From: Leptospirales bacterium
GTDB lineage: Bacteria; Spirochaetota; Leptospiria; Leptospirales; Leptonemataceae
Assembly: GCA_019694685.1 (NCBI GenBank)
Contig: JAIBBM010000007.1
Coordinates: forward strand, 51,750-115,749
Length of the DNA: 64,000 bases
Reading direction: 5' to 3'
Made by a program: the position numbers and the translations under genes
Notes under the pieces: model-generated
What the model saw: the letters and a program-made list of their open reading frames with translations, nothing else
Database searches by the model: none
Told to the model about the DNA's origin: nothing
Shown: in pieces, positions 37,230-46,107 of the stretch
Position numbering within the stretch: the first letter of the stretch is position 1
How the letters are laid out: the number at the start of each line of letters is the position of its first letter

Positions 37230-40205
37230 TTATGATTTTACTGATTGAGCATAGTCGCGGAACACTCTCAAGCCTGGAATGGCGAGTGCTGCCAGACCAA
37301 TGTAGAATGCGATTCGGATGATCCAGCTGGAAAGCGGTGGCTCCACTGCTGAGTATGCGAACGCTGCGTTGTCACCGAGAGCTGTCGGCGTGAAACTTGC
37401 GGACACAACTGAATCGTCCATTGTGCGTGAGAGATCGTAGTCCGGGAATCCAACGTATTCATTTCCTGCATAGATCTTGATTTCTGGATTCCCCTCTTCC
37501 GTTGCCAGTTCATCTGCAGAAGGAAGCTGGAATATCACCTGTTCTAGCGGAGCGAACGCTGTGGATTTTGTTAGCTTAAGTGCTGCGTCGTCTTCGTTGA
37601 ATACAACAACCTTCACTGCATCTGTTGCGGGACTTGCCAGATCGAGTACCTGGTCTGCGGGATCGTTGGTCCTTTTCATGAATCCAGTGGTCGTATTGAT
37701 CACGAATTCATGTGAAGCCCGCTGCATCACGTACACTTCCACTCTCCTGTGAAAGCGTGGTTCAGCAAACTGAAGCGTCAGTCTCTCAATCTTGCGCTGG
37801 TCCTTGTTGTTAAAGAGAAATTCGGTAGCGTGTTCGTCTGTGTTCTGCGTGATTTTCCATTCTTCTGGTGGTATATCAAAAGAGACTTCGCGATCGCGCG
37901 AAGGGCCGTAGTGCACTTTTGGGAAAACCATATGAAGGTTCTTGTCGAGTGTCACTCGCAAATATTTGGAGCGGCCTGCATCAATGCTAATGACTCTGTC
38001 CGACGCGCCCGCGTAGTTGTAGATGTTTCTGTGACCGATCACGTTCCAGTCTCCTGGTTTTTCTCCCGCTTCTACCTGGACGCCCGACTCATACATTTCG
38101 GTTGATTCTACTTCCAGATCCGTCCAGACGGTTCCTCCCGGTGCTTCGGGCAATCGGAGGACAAAGACTCGAGCGTTTCTCTGTCCTTCTTCAAAGATTA
38201 CTTCGGGTACTGCCGCGCCGGTGCGTTGTTTGTCTTCGCGCACTCTCTGTAACACGTACGGGAGCGCGCGATCTTTCCAGGCAATGCGGACGGAGGAGGA
38301 TCCTGCGCGAACCAGATCGTCGTTCATCGTGAATCTTCCGTAGGCCGTTTTTGAATCCTTTAGCGCAGATGGATTGTCCGGCTTTAAAGAGGCAACTTTC
38401 TTGAAGCTACCAGCACGGATCGTTTCCGCCTGCAGGTTGTTAGACGAAAGTAGTATGAATAGAGCAAGAGGAGCAGCCAACCACATCATAAGAGTCTTCC
38501 CGATTTGTAGAATTTTGTCGCGATACTTTTGGTACACGATGCTGAGTACAACAAGTGCAACGCCCAGGCTGAACCCTGCGATGATGCGAACAAGGCGACT
38601 CATGGTCCAGATGTCATAGAAGTAGAGCTTCATTACAACTAGAGCGGCAAGAAACACGCCACACAGTCGCATGGTTTTGTGATTTCGCAGGAAACCGTAG
38701 ACGAGGAAGATCGCGGCATATAGTCCCAGAACATACGAATACCCCAGGTTGCGATAGTGCGGCGACGCGATGAAATCCCTGTTTTCTAGCAAAGTTCCAA
38801 AAACGAACAAGAACATGGAGAGAAATGCAAATCCGCGCACGAGGGTTTCAAACGGATCTTTTCTGTGCCTGAGATACGTGATGGAGGCGCCTACGCCTGC
38901 GACCAGGTAGAGAGCGAATCGCACATTGACCAGCGGATGAAACGGCGAGGGAGTGTATTCTGCAAAGATGAGGCGGAATACAGCCAGAATCCAGGCAATC
39001 ATGCTTACCAGGAGAACGGGTCTGGTTTTCAGAGTGACCGAAGAAATGGAAAGAGCGGAAGCAAATACGATCCAGGAAAGGGTCAGAAGCCTGCCATCAA
39101 AGAATTGCGAAATGGATGCAAACGTGAATACGAGTATTTGGAAGAAGAGAATACTGCGAGTGCTGTTGTCTCTGGCTTCAATTGCTGTGTAGCGAATGTA
39201 GAAGAATGCCATGAGCAGAGTGAGAACCAGAAGAAAGTGGCTGATCGCATTCGGGTAATGATGTCGCGTCAGATAGTAACCAGCGGAGGCATAAAACAAA
39301 GAGGATAGCGGCAGAATGATCAAATCTGGAATGGATGGAGCTGTCTTGTGTCGCAGAGATAGAAACGTATGTCGAACGAAGAAAGCGGCAAGAGTGAATA
39401 CGAGTATGGCCATTGGAAAAACAAAGCCACTCTTGTTTAGATAATTAGAGGCCCATCCAGTCCACATGATCGCAGTTCCTGCCAGCACGATGACTGCAGA
39501 AATGCGCCAGGGTCTGTACCAGCTCACCCACAGAAAACCAAGTTGAATGACTGCGATGTATGTAAAGAGAAAGCGGTAGGAGTTTTCCCCGCGCGAAAGC
39601 ATGATGGGTGCCAGAAATGAACCGATCAACCCGAAGACGTAGAGACTCTGTCTATTTGCAGTGAGAGAAAGCACAGTTGCGGCGACGCTCAGCACAAACA
39701 GACTTACGAAAACTTCCTGAATGCCAAGCAGGTAGTAGAAATGATACGCGCTGAATAGCGAAATGTAGACAATGGAAATGCCAGCCCCAAACAGAGGAGC
39801 AGGTACCACCCTCATGTTTCTTTTGGCCAGAGACACTGCAACACCTGCAATTGCGAAACCTACGAGTAAGCCGGTGTAAATTCTACCCGACTCATTGACC
39901 CACTGGTTGTCGAATGCAAGTTTGATGAACCACGAAACGGCCAGAACAATAGCAACAATTCCGAGTTTGCCAAGCAGGTTTCCGCCAAGGAATACTTCGA
40001 CGTTATCTTCCTTGAAGCGTGATAGAGTTTCTGTAACAATTCCTGGCTTTGCGGGCGGGCGCGGGGGAGTCGTTACGCTAGAAGTTGGCCGGGTTTCTGC
40101 GGTCTGTGTAGATGAGGATGACGATTGTTGTCTGACTGCTGCTTTGAGTTCTGCGAGATCATTTTCGATTCTTTGAATGCGCGCGCTTATTTCTTCTGGA
40201 TTCAT
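37230..40205 (-). CDS. Large polytopic membrane protein, DUF2339 fused to DUF3999
   Basis: 991 residues. A short coiled coil (1-30) and Ser/Thr/Pro linker lead to about 20 membrane helices (85-590), the DUF2339 pattern; then a periplasmic part (about 595-950) whose AETIRAGSFKKVASL start, SSSVRIAWKDRALPYVLQ region and lack of helices resemble DUF3999; and a final membrane helix (960-980). The two domains are usually neighbouring separate genes, for example in Pseudomonas. Function unknown; a cell-envelope role is likely. Its ATG overlaps the upstream stop as ATGA. Confidence 0.8.
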   Translation of the reverse strand: MNPEEISARIQRIENDLAELKAAVRQQSSSSSTQTAETRPTSSVTTPPRPPAKPGIVTETLSRFKEDNVEVFLGGNLLGKLGIVAIVLAVSWFIKLAFDNQWVNESGRIYTGLLVGFAIAGVAVSLAKRNMRVVPAPLFGAGISIVYISLFSAYHFYYLLGIQEVFVSLFVLSVAATVLSLTANRQSLYVFGLIGSFLAPIMLSRGENSYRFLFTYIAVIQLGFLWVSWYRPWRISAVIVLAGTAIMWTGWASNYLNKSGFVFPMAILVFTLAAFFVRHTFLSLRHKTAPSIPDLIILPLSSLFYASAGYYLTRHHYPNAISHFLLVLTLLMAFFYIRYTAIEARDNSTRSILFFQILVFTFASISQFFDGRLLTLSWIVFASALSISSVTLKTRPVLLVSMIAWILAVFRLIFAEYTPSPFHPLVNVRFALYLVAGVGASITYLRHRKDPFETLVRGFAFLSMFLFVFGTLLENRDFIASPHYRNLGYSYVLGLYAAIFLVYGFLRNHKTMRLCGVFLAALVVMKLYFYDIWTMSRLVRIIAGFSLGVALVVLSIVYQKYRDKILQIGKTLMMWLAAPLALFILLSSNNLQAETIRAGSFKKVASLKPDNPSALKDSKTAYGRFTMNDDLVRAGSSSVRIAWKDRALPYVLQRVREDKQRTGAAVPEVIFEEGQRNARVFVLRLPEAPGGTVWTDLEVESTEMYESGVQVEAGEKPGDWNVIGHRNIYNYAGASDRVISIDAGRSKYLRVTLDKNLHMVFPKVHYGPSRDREVSFDIPPEEWKITQNTDEHATEFLFNNKDQRKIERLTLQFAEPRFHRRVEVYVMQRASHEFVINTTTGFMKRTNDPADQVLDLASPATDAVKVVVFNEDDAALKLTKSTAFAPLEQVIFQLPSADELATEEGNPEIKIYAGNEYVGFPDYDLSRTMDDSVVSASFTPTALGDNAAFAYSAVEPPLSSWIIRIAFYIGLAALAIPGLRVFRDYAQSVKS

Positions 40206-42562
40206 TTCTTGATCAGCTCCGCATCCACTGTAATTTCATGATCCACCGCAAGTACGCGCGGCGGTAAACCTTTGCCGGACTTCTGTCGTGCCAGCAAGCC
40301 TGCCGCAGACTGGATCAGCTGCGTTAGAACTGGATCCATGGTCTCTGTCGGCACCCCATAGTACAAAAAGTTAATGGGTGTTAGACCACCGAGTAGATGG
40401 AGGGTTCGAGTTTTCTTATCCAGTTCTATGCGAACCTGCGTGCCCTGAATGAGCCCTGTCTGGGGGTCTCGTATTGGTTCTGCGTCTACTCTGGCTGCCT
40501 GTCCACGAATTCGCGGAGATTGAGCTTGTCTGAGTTTTTCAACGTAATGCGACAAATGCGTGAATTCCAGAGTCTTCGTGGACCCGCTTGCAAAAAACAC
40601 ATGGGGACGCTTTCCATTCAGGATGAGGTCTTCGATCCACTCATCCGTGAAGATGGATTTTCCAATCACACCCAGAATGATGTCCGCGTCTCGCACGTGT
40701 TCCTTTCCAAGTTTCTCAAGTGCGGCCGCTTCCGTGATTCCTTGAGCGGATGAATTCTTGCTATTGATTACCAGATCGACTCCGGCGACGCGGTCCGGTT
40801 GAATGCGCGATTTCAAATGTTGCACGAGACACTGACCAATGGCCCCTCTGCTTCCAAGCACGAGAGCCCGGCGATTAGAAAGGACAAGCCCCTGTCCGTG
40901 TAAAATGCTTTCCACTGCGTGCAGGATAGAAACCGAAACTTCGCGCGATTCCATTTCTCGTTTCGTTTTTGAAACTGCAATGGTCAGTGCTGGAAACTGA
41001 AGGCGATTGTATTTCTTCTGAACTCCAACCAGTCGGTCGTATCCATTGCGTGTGTGCTCTACGCTGCCGGTAAAGAAAGCGCTGAGCCATTCTCCCAGGG
41101 GTTTTTCCAGGTCTTTGTCAGAGACAGGCAGGATTTCTTTTAGACCTTCATTCTTCTTTCCAGGATCAAATCCGTAGTAGATCATTGCGTCGCGTACGGA
41201 TTTTTTTTCCAGAGATAGAGCATTCAATTGCGGCGCCAGGTAACCGCCGTCTTCAACGAGCAGAAGCTTCTTATTGGTTCGAATGCAAATACCGGCTTCG
41301 CGAAAAAACAGATTGCCCGCTGCCAGTTGCATCGCCTCAAAGAAAGCGAGCTTCTTTTCCGCCAGTCTGCGATCCAGATCCTGGAATCGCGTAATGGGCG
41401 AATATTGTCTGGATAGAATGTAAAACCCTTCCACGCTCCCGGAAGCTTCAATTTTGTTGAGCCCATGGAAGGCGAACTGGTTTTCAGGAAGAGATAGTAA
41501 AGTTTCTAAATATTCCGGTGGAACAATACCCGCGTACTTAACAAAGAGTACGCGCAGAAACTCCGCGTTCATGTTTTCGATCGCGCGAATTGTGGCCAGG
41601 ATTTCTCCGGTGATATGATGAATCAAGAGTACGCGAACGCCTTTCATTGCGTCTGGTTTCTTCAGGCTGAGCTTTTCCAGCTGAGGCATCCGTGTGAGAT
41701 AGCGGCGAATGTCGGGGAATACGCGCGGAAGATCGAGGCTAATGTTGAGGCATCTGCCTCTTCTTGAAAGGTCGAGATAGGCGCGTCTCGGGCCCGAAAT
41801 GACCTCAATTTCGCCTTGAGAAAGCCGCCTTCCGATTTCTCGATCTTCCAGCACAATCAAACATTTTCGCAGGAAATCAACTGTCTGCTCAGGCGCGGAT
41901 GAAACCAGGTATTCTTCGCTTTCAACGGGCCAGTGGATCGTTATGATTTCGCAGTGCTCCATCCCGGCCGAGTTGATCTGCTCAAAGAAATTGGGCTGAC
42001 GTCCGCGATCTTCGTTGTGCTCGTTCTGGAAGTTTTCGCATTCTCTGCGGATGCCCTGATGCATGGACTCGGCCATGCGCGTCAATCCCTGCAAATAAAC
42101 CCTGCGATCGAGATCGTTTACAGGCACGTGCGAAATTCGTTTGAGATCGAGCCTTCCTTCTTTTTCTGTTTCTATGGTGATGCGGAGAAACTTTCCCTCG
42201 ATGTCTCTTTCTACTAAAAAGAAATAATCAATCGCTTCTTGTTCAAAATGAAGATGGTACGGAAACAAAAGTCCAGGAGGTTCTTTCTTCTTCTGCGTCA
42301 GGCCAAAGTATTCGGGAAAAAGAATTCCTCCCCAGGCCGGGCGCTGCAGAGTTCCGAACACGGCGCGAATCTGAGTGTGAAATTCTTTTCTGTATTGTGG
42401 AAGGCCTTTGAGTACGTTTTTCCGCGCATGAATGGACACGCCTGCTATTCCAAGCTCCGCCAGTTCCGGTGTGATTTCGGGAAGAATCCTGTAGAGAACA
42501 GAAATATCCGTTCCGCGTCTTGCCTGATCGAGGATCTCCTCTCCGAGCATTCCCGCAAGCAC
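40202..42562 (-). CDS. Large protein with C-terminal S-adenosylhomocysteinase-like NAD domain
   Basis: 786 residues from GTG 42562, which has GGGGA 6 bases upstream. The open frame continues to 42781, but its first 40 codons run out of frame through the STAS gene and have a Ser/Arg/Lys-rich shadow composition; residues between 42563 and 42656 could still be coding from an unusual start. The N-terminal 500 residues match nothing I recognise. Near the C-terminus (about 590-770) is a Rossmann segment LVLGSRGAIGQCLVQHL with downstream FFASGSTKTLEF, resembling the NAD domain of adenosylhomocysteinase. The catalytic domain of that enzyme is absent. Confidence 0.72.
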   Translation of the reverse strand: MLAGMLGEEILDQARRGTDISVLYRILPEITPELAELGIAGVSIHARKNVLKGLPQYRKEFHTQIRAVFGTLQRPAWGGILFPEYFGLTQKKKEPPGLLFPYHLHFEQEAIDYFFLVERDIEGKFLRITIETEKEGRLDLKRISHVPVNDLDRRVYLQGLTRMAESMHQGIRRECENFQNEHNEDRGRQPNFFEQINSAGMEHCEIITIHWPVESEEYLVSSAPEQTVDFLRKCLIVLEDREIGRRLSQGEIEVISGPRRAYLDLSRRGRCLNISLDLPRVFPDIRRYLTRMPQLEKLSLKKPDAMKGVRVLLIHHITGEILATIRAIENMNAEFLRVLFVKYAGIVPPEYLETLLSLPENQFAFHGLNKIEASGSVEGFYILSRQYSPITRFQDLDRRLAEKKLAFFEAMQLAAGNLFFREAGICIRTNKKLLLVEDGGYLAPQLNALSLEKKSVRDAMIYYGFDPGKKNEGLKEILPVSDKDLEKPLGEWLSAFFTGSVEHTRNGYDRLVGVQKKYNRLQFPALTIAVSKTKREMESREVSVSILHAVESILHGQGLVLSNRRALVLGSRGAIGQCLVQHLKSRIQPDRVAGVDLVINSKNSSAQGITEAAALEKLGKEHVRDADIILGVIGKSIFTDEWIEDLILNGKRPHVFFASGSTKTLEFTHLSHYVEKLRQAQSPRIRGQAARVDAEPIRDPQTGLIQGTQVRIELDKKTRTLHLLGGLTPINFLYYGVPTETMDPVLTQLIQSAAGLLARQKSGKGLPPRVLAVDHEITVDAELIKK

Positions 42563-42656
42563 CGACAGTCCCCGAAACAGTTTCAGGTCTGTCAGGTCGA
42601 GTTGTGCGCGTCCGCGCTCCCCCTGAACAAGCGGTACACCTAGAGAGGTGATTCTT

Positions 42657-42995
42657 TCAGGATGGGAAGCGCGCTTTGAATTCTTCCTCCGAGAGGATTT
42701 CAAATACGGACTCCAGTTGGGCGGTGCGGAAAGTCTTGCGTACGCTCTCTTTGAGAGACGCGAGGATGACTGTTTTACCAAATCTCGTGGCTTCCGTGCG
42801 GAGCTTCAACAAATCTCCGATTCCGGAAGAATCAATATACTCCATGCGCGAGCATTCCATGATTGCCTGGCGATTCTGGATGTCCAGCTTCCCGGTCATG
42901 ATGTCCAGGAAGGCATCTTTGTCTTCGAGGGTGAACCTGCCAGAGATACCGACGCAATCTGCATTTGCCAGTTTCTTTACATCAAATTGAGCCAT
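42657..42995 (-). CDS. STAS-domain anti-sigma-factor antagonist
   Basis: 112 residues, a single STAS domain of SpoIIAA type. The phosphorylatable Ser lies in YIDSSGIGDLL (near 58), with the conserved fold on either side. Such proteins bind and release an anti-sigma or partner-switch kinase when unphosphorylated. No anti-sigma kinase is adjacent, though a degenerate GHKL-like protein is at 60 kb. It overlaps the prmA 3' end by 14 bases. Confidence 0.9.
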   Translation of the reverse strand: MAQFDVKKLANADCVGISGRFTLEDKDAFLDIMTGKLDIQNRQAIMECSRMEYIDSSGIGDLLKLRTEATRFGKTVILASLKESVRKTFRTAQLESVFEILSEEEFKARFPS

Positions 42996-43902
42996 CTTTC
43001 ACCAACTCCAACAAACACCATCCATCATCTTCCAACTCGCTTTTCAGGCGGTGGTTTTCGAATGCAGATATGATTTCGTTTTTCTGTTCTGATAGAATGC
43101 CTGTCATCACCATGCGTGGAAACCGGCACGACTGGATTCTATCTTTCGCACCGAGGATGATATTTGCGGTAAGATTGCCCACAAATATTTCAGCGTTAAA
43201 TGAGGAAAGCTCCGCAAGTTCGAAGCCACCCTGGAGAATGGAGAGGCGGGTGGAATCGATGCCCGGGTTCAGGGCCAGATTCTGTTGTGTGGCGCGAACT
43301 GCATTGGACTCAATGTCGAAGGCGAGAACGGCCCTGGCACCAAGCAGCAAAGCGGCCAGGCTGAGAATGCCGGACCCACAGCCAGCATCGATGATGCGAA
43401 GATCGCGCACACCCTGTTCACAGAACCAGCGAATGCACATCCTGGTGGTAGGGTGCAGACCTGTGCCGAATGCGAGGCCGGGGTCCAGGTAGAGGATCGA
43501 TTTGTCTTTGAAGTCTTCTGGTTCTTCTCCCTTTTTCCAGGACGGCACAATGCCGACGCAGGCAATGGAGAATGCGCGGTAATGTTCTTTGTAGCTTTCC
43601 AGATACTCTTTTTTGCTGATCAGTTTTTCCTGAATGGCGAACGTATCCGCCCCGATTACCTCAAGCAGAAGCTCCATCTTGATGGCAGCCTCGCTATCCT
43701 CAGGATCGAAATAGAAGAACAGAGTGGATGAATCTTGCCTTCTTCCTTCCTCGTAAAGGGTTTCAAAATAACCCTCCAACCCCGGAATCGTTGAATCATC
43801 TACAAGCATGACCAGAGCCTGTGCCGATTCCTGGCTCAGATCGATTCGAATTTCTGTGAATGCCTCGAGATCCTTCAAAGACTGTTGCGGATTTCCTTTC
43901 AA
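42982..43902 (-). CDS. prmA: Ribosomal protein L11 methyltransferase
   Basis: 306 residues. The PrmA signature LDPGLAFGTGLHPTT and SAM-binding motif I DAGCGSGILSLAA are clear, followed by GNLTANII, the substrate-binding NL motif. It trimethylates ribosomal protein L11. The N-terminal 110 residues are the substrate-recognition domain, somewhat divergent. Located between an unknown 597-residue protein and the STAS gene in one leftward unit. Confidence 0.93.
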   Translation of the reverse strand: MKGNPQQSLKDLEAFTEIRIDLSQESAQALVMLVDDSTIPGLEGYFETLYEEGRRQDSSTLFFYFDPEDSEAAIKMELLLEVIGADTFAIQEKLISKKEYLESYKEHYRAFSIACVGIVPSWKKGEEPEDFKDKSILYLDPGLAFGTGLHPTTRMCIRWFCEQGVRDLRIIDAGCGSGILSLAALLLGARAVLAFDIESNAVRATQQNLALNPGIDSTRLSILQGGFELAELSSFNAEIFVGNLTANIILGAKDRIQSCRFPRMVMTGILSEQKNEIISAFENHRLKSELEDDGWCLLELVKDGSI

Positions 43903-43917
43903 TTCCCCGGTTCCGTC

Positions 43918-45711
43918 TTATCCGGGTGACTGCCCTGGGAAGCTGCGCTGGAATTCGTCGTCTGGCATGTCGATTACGCCGCCGAACAAATCCCCATTCT
44001 CCAGTCTCTGCTTGAGAGCAAGAGCATAGCAATACGTTTCAGAAAAGCAATTGCGGATCCGCTTCCCTTCGAGCTTCCTTTGAGTTGCGCCAGAAATATC
44101 AAAACGGAAAAACTCGTCCGGATTCCCAACGATTTGATTGGATCCTTTCAGGTCATCGAGTATCACCTCGAGATTGCTTGTAACGCGAAGCATGACGTCT
44201 TTGATCATCTGGCGCACCTGCCGGCCGGTGGCTCCGCGTCTTGCTTCTATGAGTTGCACTCTCTTTGCATGCTCCACGTAGTTCGTATGCGCCACTGGAT
44301 CGTTTGCAGCTCTGCGATACTCCATGTTTTCCTGAACGTACTTTCTGAATTGATCATGCGCACTGCGGGCTGTTTCGTACGCGTCCGCAAGTTTTTGACG
44401 ATAGTCGATCTTGACCCCACCACCGTAATTTGCGTTCAGCCGAACCTTGGAGGAAGTCAGAATCATTGAATATTCGTCTTCAAATTCTTTGAAAAACAAA
44501 TACGCAAGAAACACCTTATCTCGATTTTGCATCAGTTTCCATTCTCCGCGCACATCGAACTTACGCTTCATGTTTTCAATTGGAATCTGACTCATCAGAG
44601 TCATGCCATACGCGATCTCAGTTTCTTTGCTGTCAGACGCTGGCTTTTCTTCTCCGTCCTCGAGTACGGCGTCTTCAATCTTTTCTTCATCAGGATCTTC
44701 TTGTTTTTCTTCCGCAGCCTTCTGTTCGGCCTGCTTTGCCTGAAGATCAGAAATGGGTTCTCCTGCGCGACGACGACCAGGCCGTTCGTCTGGATTTGCC
44801 TGGATGATTTCTTCAAAGAGCCACGTGCCTGGTTCTACTTTTTTCAACTCCATTCTTTGAAGGAGAAGCACGAGCAGTGGGAAAATATCATCCATGAGAG
44901 TCCGCCATTCCTGGCGGATCTTCTTCTTTTTTGCTGCGTAGAGATTCGATGGCTTTTTTTCCAGTTTTTCCTGGAGTTCAATGGCCGCCTGGGCCGCAAC
45001 CAGATACGTTTCCTGATAAGGGCGCAGATAATAAAGTTTCTTTAGGAATGATATGGCGGGAACGCGAACACCATCAAACGCAGCAGATGCGGTAGGATCC
45101 GACGTGTAGGCGCTCAACAGATCTGAAAGCTCTGCCCGGTCATACAATTTGCCCGCTCGATCCAGGATTTCAACGTAGAGAGGATTCTTTGAGTCCAGGT
45201 CTTTGATGATTTGTCTGCCAATCTCCGGATTCGTGCTGAACAAGTCCATGCTCAGGATATTGCACTCCATCACTGCACGGCGCGCGTCCAGGTTGAGGCG
45301 TGACATGAACTCCGGCAGCACCCGGTCTTTTCCAAATGGGACAATGTTCTTGAATTTGCAGCGCAGCTTAACTACGAGGCGGGAAACAAATGAGGAGGCT
45401 TCCCGCTCTTCTTCCGCGCGAATCCTGCGAATCTTCTGGATTTGATCTGCTTCTGCGAACTTCTGTTCGCGAGCCACCTGCGAAGGGAGCCTTGGGCCTG
45501 TGAGATTCCGCGCGCGCTTGTCCTCTTCTCCTGCAGCTCCGCCCTTTGCGCGTGCCTTTTCTGCTCTTTCTGCTTCGCGACGAAGGGCACGCTCGTCCAT
45601 AACCTGCCCGCCGGCAGACGTAAATTTCTGGATGAGTTGTTGACGGTCCTTGTCCTGGAGCTTATCTGAGCCGATTGCCCGACGAGTTCGGTCAAACTGC
45701 ATTTCGTCCAT
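43918..45711 (-). CDS. Large charged cytosolic protein of unknown function
   Basis: 597 residues from ATG 45711; an in-frame start 36 bases earlier would overlap the divergent nucleotidyltransferase gene. Layout: a basic, Ala/Arg/Lys-rich N-terminal segment (30-120) likely disordered or coiled-coil; a helical core (125-305); an acidic Glu/Asp/Lys-rich linker (320-375); and a C-terminal helical region (380-597) with many Tyr and Arg. No membrane helix, signal peptide or known motif. It resembles in overall plan the 596-residue product at 54.2-56.0 kb, though I cannot show homology. First gene of the six-gene leftward run. Confidence 0.7.
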   Translation of the reverse strand: MDEMQFDRTRRAIGSDKLQDKDRQQLIQKFTSAGGQVMDERALRREAERAEKARAKGGAAGEEDKRARNLTGPRLPSQVAREQKFAEADQIQKIRRIRAEEEREASSFVSRLVVKLRCKFKNIVPFGKDRVLPEFMSRLNLDARRAVMECNILSMDLFSTNPEIGRQIIKDLDSKNPLYVEILDRAGKLYDRAELSDLLSAYTSDPTASAAFDGVRVPAISFLKKLYYLRPYQETYLVAAQAAIELQEKLEKKPSNLYAAKKKKIRQEWRTLMDDIFPLLVLLLQRMELKKVEPGTWLFEEIIQANPDERPGRRRAGEPISDLQAKQAEQKAAEEKQEDPDEEKIEDAVLEDGEEKPASDSKETEIAYGMTLMSQIPIENMKRKFDVRGEWKLMQNRDKVFLAYLFFKEFEDEYSMILTSSKVRLNANYGGGVKIDYRQKLADAYETARSAHDQFRKYVQENMEYRRAANDPVAHTNYVEHAKRVQLIEARRGATGRQVRQMIKDVMLRVTSNLEVILDDLKGSNQIVGNPDEFFRFDISGATQRKLEGKRIRNCFSETYCYALALKQRLENGDLFGGVIDMPDDEFQRSFPGQSPG

Positions 45712-45723
45712 ATTGATTACTGC

Positions 45724-46101
45724 ATGAAAAAAAGAGAACCAGTGCAATCAAAAATTAACCAGGACGAGCTCTTGAAACAAGAAGTGCTGCGCCTGGAGAC
45801 GGCTGGTTGTCTCATTGCCGGCGCCCTGATTTTCGGTTCTCAGGCAAGTGGAGAGGCCAGACCCGATTCAGATGTCGATCTGGGCATCATTTACGAAGGG
45901 ACAGCTCCTGAAATGGATCGAACGGACACAGACGTGTTCGTATGGAGCGTGGCCCGGTGGGACAGTGGATTTCCTCTTCAGATTGAGATTGCGCGAAAAG
46001 GGCGCATTTTGTATGATCCCCGCGGCATCGTGCTGGCCAGACTCACTATGATCCGGGAGCAAATTCTTCCCTATTGGGAAATCCATTTGAAACGACTTTG
46101 A
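45724..46101 (+). CDS. Nucleotidyltransferase-domain (MNT-like) protein
   Basis: 125 residues with the polymerase-beta-type motif FGSQASGEARPDSDVDLGI: the GS pair and both catalytic Asp residues are intact. This is the size and pattern of minimal nucleotidyltransferases, some of which are the antitoxin partner of HEPN toxins. No HEPN gene is adjacent, so a stand-alone nucleotidyltransferase is the simpler reading. It lies 12 bases from the divergent unknown gene and 6 bases before the phosphoesterase gene. Confidence 0.85.
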   Translation: MKKREPVQSKINQDELLKQEVLRLETAGCLIAGALIFGSQASGEARPDSDVDLGIIYEGTAPEMDRTDTDVFVWSVARWDSGFPLQIEIARKGRILYDPRGIVLARLTMIREQILPYWEIHLKRL

Positions 46102-46107
46102 CATCTT

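Noticed and set aside
42563..42781. Upstream part of the AdoHcyase-like reading frame
   Set aside because: The first 40 codons run out of frame through the STAS gene and are Ser/Arg/Lys-rich; the GTG at 42562 with GGGGA is a better start. The 31 codons just before it remain undecided.
45724..46101. Nucleotidyltransferase as the antitoxin half of a HEPN-MNT module
   Set aside because: No HEPN-type gene lies on either side; the neighbours are a phosphoesterase and an unrelated unknown protein.
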